Assembly: GCA_964641415.1 (NCBI GenBank)
Contig: CAZXMW010000116.1
Span: 1 to 6,035 of the forward strand
Direction: 5' to 3'
Length of the DNA stretch: 6,035 nt
Source of the DNA: JAHECW01 sp964641415
GTDB lineage: Bacteria > Acidobacteriota > Thermoanaerobaculia > Thermoanaerobaculales > Sulfomarinibacteraceae
Shown here piece by piece: positions 4,301 through 6,035 of this stretch. A program made the position numbers and the translations under genes. Each line of letters begins with the position of its first letter. The stretch's first letter is position 1. The notes below the pieces were generated by a model. That model was not told where the DNA came from, searched no databases, and saw nothing but the letters and a program-made list of their open reading frames with translations.

Positions 4301-5911
4301 GTGAAACGAGGTTTGTGGTGGGTTGCGGCAGTCATCTGGGCAGGCCAGCTGTGCATCGCGTTCGGTGGTGAGGCGGAGAGTGACGGCCACGAGGCGCTCG
4401 TCGCGCTGCACCGGGAGTTCGTCGAATTCCGCGAGCCGGCGAAGGCCGGCGGCTTTCCGGACTCCAGCCCGGAGACCATGAAGGCTCGAGAGCAGGGGCT
4501 CGGCGGATTCTTCGACCGGCTCGAGGCCATCAACCCCTCGGGGTGGACGGTTTCAGAGCAGGTCGACTACCTGCTGGTCCGGGCCGAGCTCAACCGGCTC
4601 GACTTCGAGCACCGGGTGCTCAGGCCGTGGGCGCGGGACCCGGGCGTCTGGGTCGGCGCCGTGCAGCGGGTGGCCTTCGCCGAGCTGCCGGCGAGAGGGG
4701 ACGGGCCGGCCGAGCTCGAGCGCCGGCTGGAGGCGGTGCCCGGCTTCCTCGATCGGGCCCGGCGCAACCTGACCGAGGGCGCCGGCCAGTTCCGCATCAC
4801 GGCGTTGCGGGATCTCGAGCAGGCGGACGGGGTCGGCCACGGGCACCCCTATCGCGAGGTGCCGCCGGCGGGCGCCATCGGCTGGTACCGCGACCTGATC
4901 GGGCGGCTCGAGATGCACCACCCCGAGCTGGTGGCCTCGGCCGAGGCGGCGCTCGAGGCGGTGATCGGCTTCCGGGACTGGCTCGAGGCGGCCGAGATGA
5001 ACGCGCCCGCCGGCGTCGGCCGGGAGCACTACGAGTGGTACCTCCGGCACGTCCTCTACATGCCCTTCACGGTCGACGACATCGTCACCATCGGGGACCG
5101 GGAGCTCGAGCGGAGCTGGGCCTTCCTCGCGCTCGAGCGGAACAAAAATCGCGACGTCCCGGTGCTCGAGCCCGCCTCGAGCGCGGAGGACTATGAGCAG
5201 CGGATCCGCTCGGCCGACGAACAGATCCGCCGCTTCATCCGCGACGAGGGCATTCTGACCATCCCGGACTACGTCGGCGAGTTCGGAACCAACGTCCCCT
5301 GGATCGAGCGATCCGGAGGCGCGCGGAACTTCTGGGAGGAGATCCAGTTCCGCGACCCCCGCCCCGACCACGTCCACGCCGTCATCCCCGGCCACCGCTT
5401 CGACATGCTCGTCCGGGAGCACGACGAGCGGCCGATCCGCCGCGCCTGCTTCGACAGCGGCCGCATCGAGGGCTGGGCCTTCTACCTCGAGGAGATGTTC
5501 CTGCAGGCCGGGCTGCTCGACGATCTGCCTCGGACGCGCGAGCTGTTCTACATCTTCCAGATCGCGCGGGCGGTGCGCAACCGGGCCGAGGTCGGGCTGC
5601 ACACCAACGAGCTGACCATCCGGGAGGCCGCCGAGCTGATCGTCGACCGCACGCCCTTCATGGACGACGACGTGGCGCGGGTCGATGCCGAGATCTACCT
5701 GCGCGAGCCGGGCTACGGCATCAGCTATCAGATGGGCAAGATCCAGCTCGAGCAGCTGCTCGCCGATCGGGTGATGCAGCTCGGCGACGAGTTCAGCCTG
5801 CAGGGTTTCCACGATGAGTTCCTGGCCTCCGGCACGATCCCGATCTCGCTCATCCGCTGGGAGATGACCGGCCTCGACGACGACGTGCACCAATTCCGGC
5901 AAGCTCGGTGA
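4301..5911 (+). CDS. secreted DUF885-family protein, altered metallopeptidase-like motif
   Basis: The product has 536 residues, near the usual DUF885 (COG4805) length. GTG at 4301 is chosen because GGAGGT at 4291-4296 lies 4 nt upstream and the N-terminus is a signal peptide (MKRGLWWVAAVIWAGQLCIA). The C-terminal half carries the family landmarks: HAVIPGH at 359-365, EGWAFY at 390-395, and EPGYGISYQMGK at 469-480. In most DUF885 proteins the first reads HExxPGH, resembling zinc peptidases. Here the glutamate is Ala360 (GCC), while both histidines and the EGWA glutamate are kept. Metal binding may persist but catalysis of the usual kind is doubtful, unless this is a subfamily with a different base. 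The family's substrate is not established; a periplasmic hydrolase role is a guess. The gene is transcribed away from vapBC and has strong GC bias at third codon positions. Confidence 0.88.
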   Translation: MKRGLWWVAAVIWAGQLCIAFGGEAESDGHEALVALHREFVEFREPAKAGGFPDSSPETMKAREQGLGGFFDRLEAINPSGWTVSEQVDYLLVRAELNRLDFEHRVLRPWARDPGVWVGAVQRVAFAELPARGDGPAELERRLEAVPGFLDRARRNLTEGAGQFRITALRDLEQADGVGHGHPYREVPPAGAIGWYRDLIGRLEMHHPELVASAEAALEAVIGFRDWLEAAEMNAPAGVGREHYEWYLRHVLYMPFTVDDIVTIGDRELERSWAFLALERNKNRDVPVLEPASSAEDYEQRIRSADEQIRRFIRDEGILTIPDYVGEFGTNVPWIERSGGARNFWEEIQFRDPRPDHVHAVIPGHRFDMLVREHDERPIRRACFDSGRIEGWAFYLEEMFLQAGLLDDLPRTRELFYIFQIARAVRNRAEVGLHTNELTIREAAELIVDRTPFMDDDVARVDAEIYLREPGYGISYQMGKIQLEQLLADRVMQLGDEFSLQGFHDEFLASGTIPISLIRWEMTGLDDDVHQFRQAR

Positions 5912-6008
5912 GCGACTCGGATCTGTCGGACGGGCCCGTCGATGGGTTGCCGAGCCCAAGCGTGCCAGGAAAAATCAAGTTACCTGCGTCTCCGGTTGCT
6001 TAAGGTCA

Positions 6009-6035
6009 TGGTATAATTCAGCCATAAACGGAGGT
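6009..6035 (+). promoter_or_regulatory. extended -10 promoter and Shine-Dalgarno for a gene beyond the window
   Basis: TGGTATAAT at 6009-6017 is a perfect extended -10 element (TG, one base, TATAAT). No good -35 box lies at 16-18 bp, as is common for extended -10 promoters. The window ends with GGAGGT at 6030-6035, a perfect Shine-Dalgarno sequence, so a plus-strand gene should start within about 4-10 nt past the edge, with a short leader. The 5912-6008 stretch before it is locally AT-richer from about 5970 and holds no gene. Confidence 0.6.

Noticed and set aside
3889..4533. Longer version of the antitoxin reading frame starting upstream at 4533
   Set aside because: The extra N-terminus is antisense to the DUF885 gene and crosses its promoter region; the ribbon-helix-helix domain begins exactly at MKNVTI, with promoter boxes just upstream.
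5929..5940. GACGGGCCCGTC palindrome 17 nt after the DUF885 stop as a terminator
   Set aside because: A perfect palindrome leaves no loop, and no T-run follows.
4553..5959. Long 468-codon minus-strand frame antisense to the DUF885 gene
   Set aside because: It is a by-product of strong GC bias at third positions; it lacks domain motifs and lies opposite a well-supported family member with signal peptide and ribosome-binding site.

Overview
The window is a high-GC bacterial accessory region. It has small secreted proteins, a type II toxin-antitoxin pair, a stand-alone LytTR regulator, a DUF885 protein and repeat debris. A secreted protein carrying a DDFETGD motif near its C-terminal region, next to DUF885 and DUF427 families, suggests an Acidobacteriota-like lineage, perhaps Thermoanaerobaculia. 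That is a guess from gene style; no rRNA or core gene is present to fix it. The right-hand DUF885 gene is very GC-rich, while the leftmost gene and its upstream region (about 1-990) are clearly less so, which points to a mosaic history.

Layout. Positions 1-743 (minus) hold a secreted beta-rich protein whose 3' end lies outside the window. Its upstream region has a good ribosome-binding site, a perfect 10-bp inverted repeat and a possible -10 box. Positions 988-1189 look like a small non-coding element with imperfect terminal inverted repeats of about 32 bp and an internal hairpin. Positions 1250-1600 (minus) encode a lone LytTR DNA-binding domain, with three direct repeats at exact 20-bp spacing just upstream. 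Positions 1664-2027 have no convincing gene. Positions 2028-2609 (minus) encode a secreted four-cysteine protein of unknown function. Positions 2754-3131 (minus) are a DUF427 gene that has lost its N-terminal half; just upstream lies a diverged partial copy of the 988-1189 element in opposite orientation. Positions 3339-4119 (minus) are an overlapping vapBC-type operon with a promoter, a palindrome and apparently leaderless start geometry. Positions 4301-5911 (plus) encode a secreted DUF885 protein, divergent from the toxin-antitoxin pair, whose HExxPGH-type motif has lost its glutamate. The last bases carry an extended -10 promoter and a perfect Shine-Dalgarno sequence for a gene starting just outside the window.

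How the parts relate. Only vapBC is a clear functional unit. The LytTR protein probably regulates its own promoter. Two inverted copies of a 49-bp block (44 of 49 identical) bracket the LytTR, secreted-protein and DUF427 section, about 2.2 kb. This may be coincidental spread of a repeat or the trace of a mobile segment. No complete undescribed system is proven. The best leads are the LytTR repeat array, the repeat family and its link to the broken DUF427 gene, the leaderless toxin-antitoxin promoter and the altered DUF885 active-site motif.
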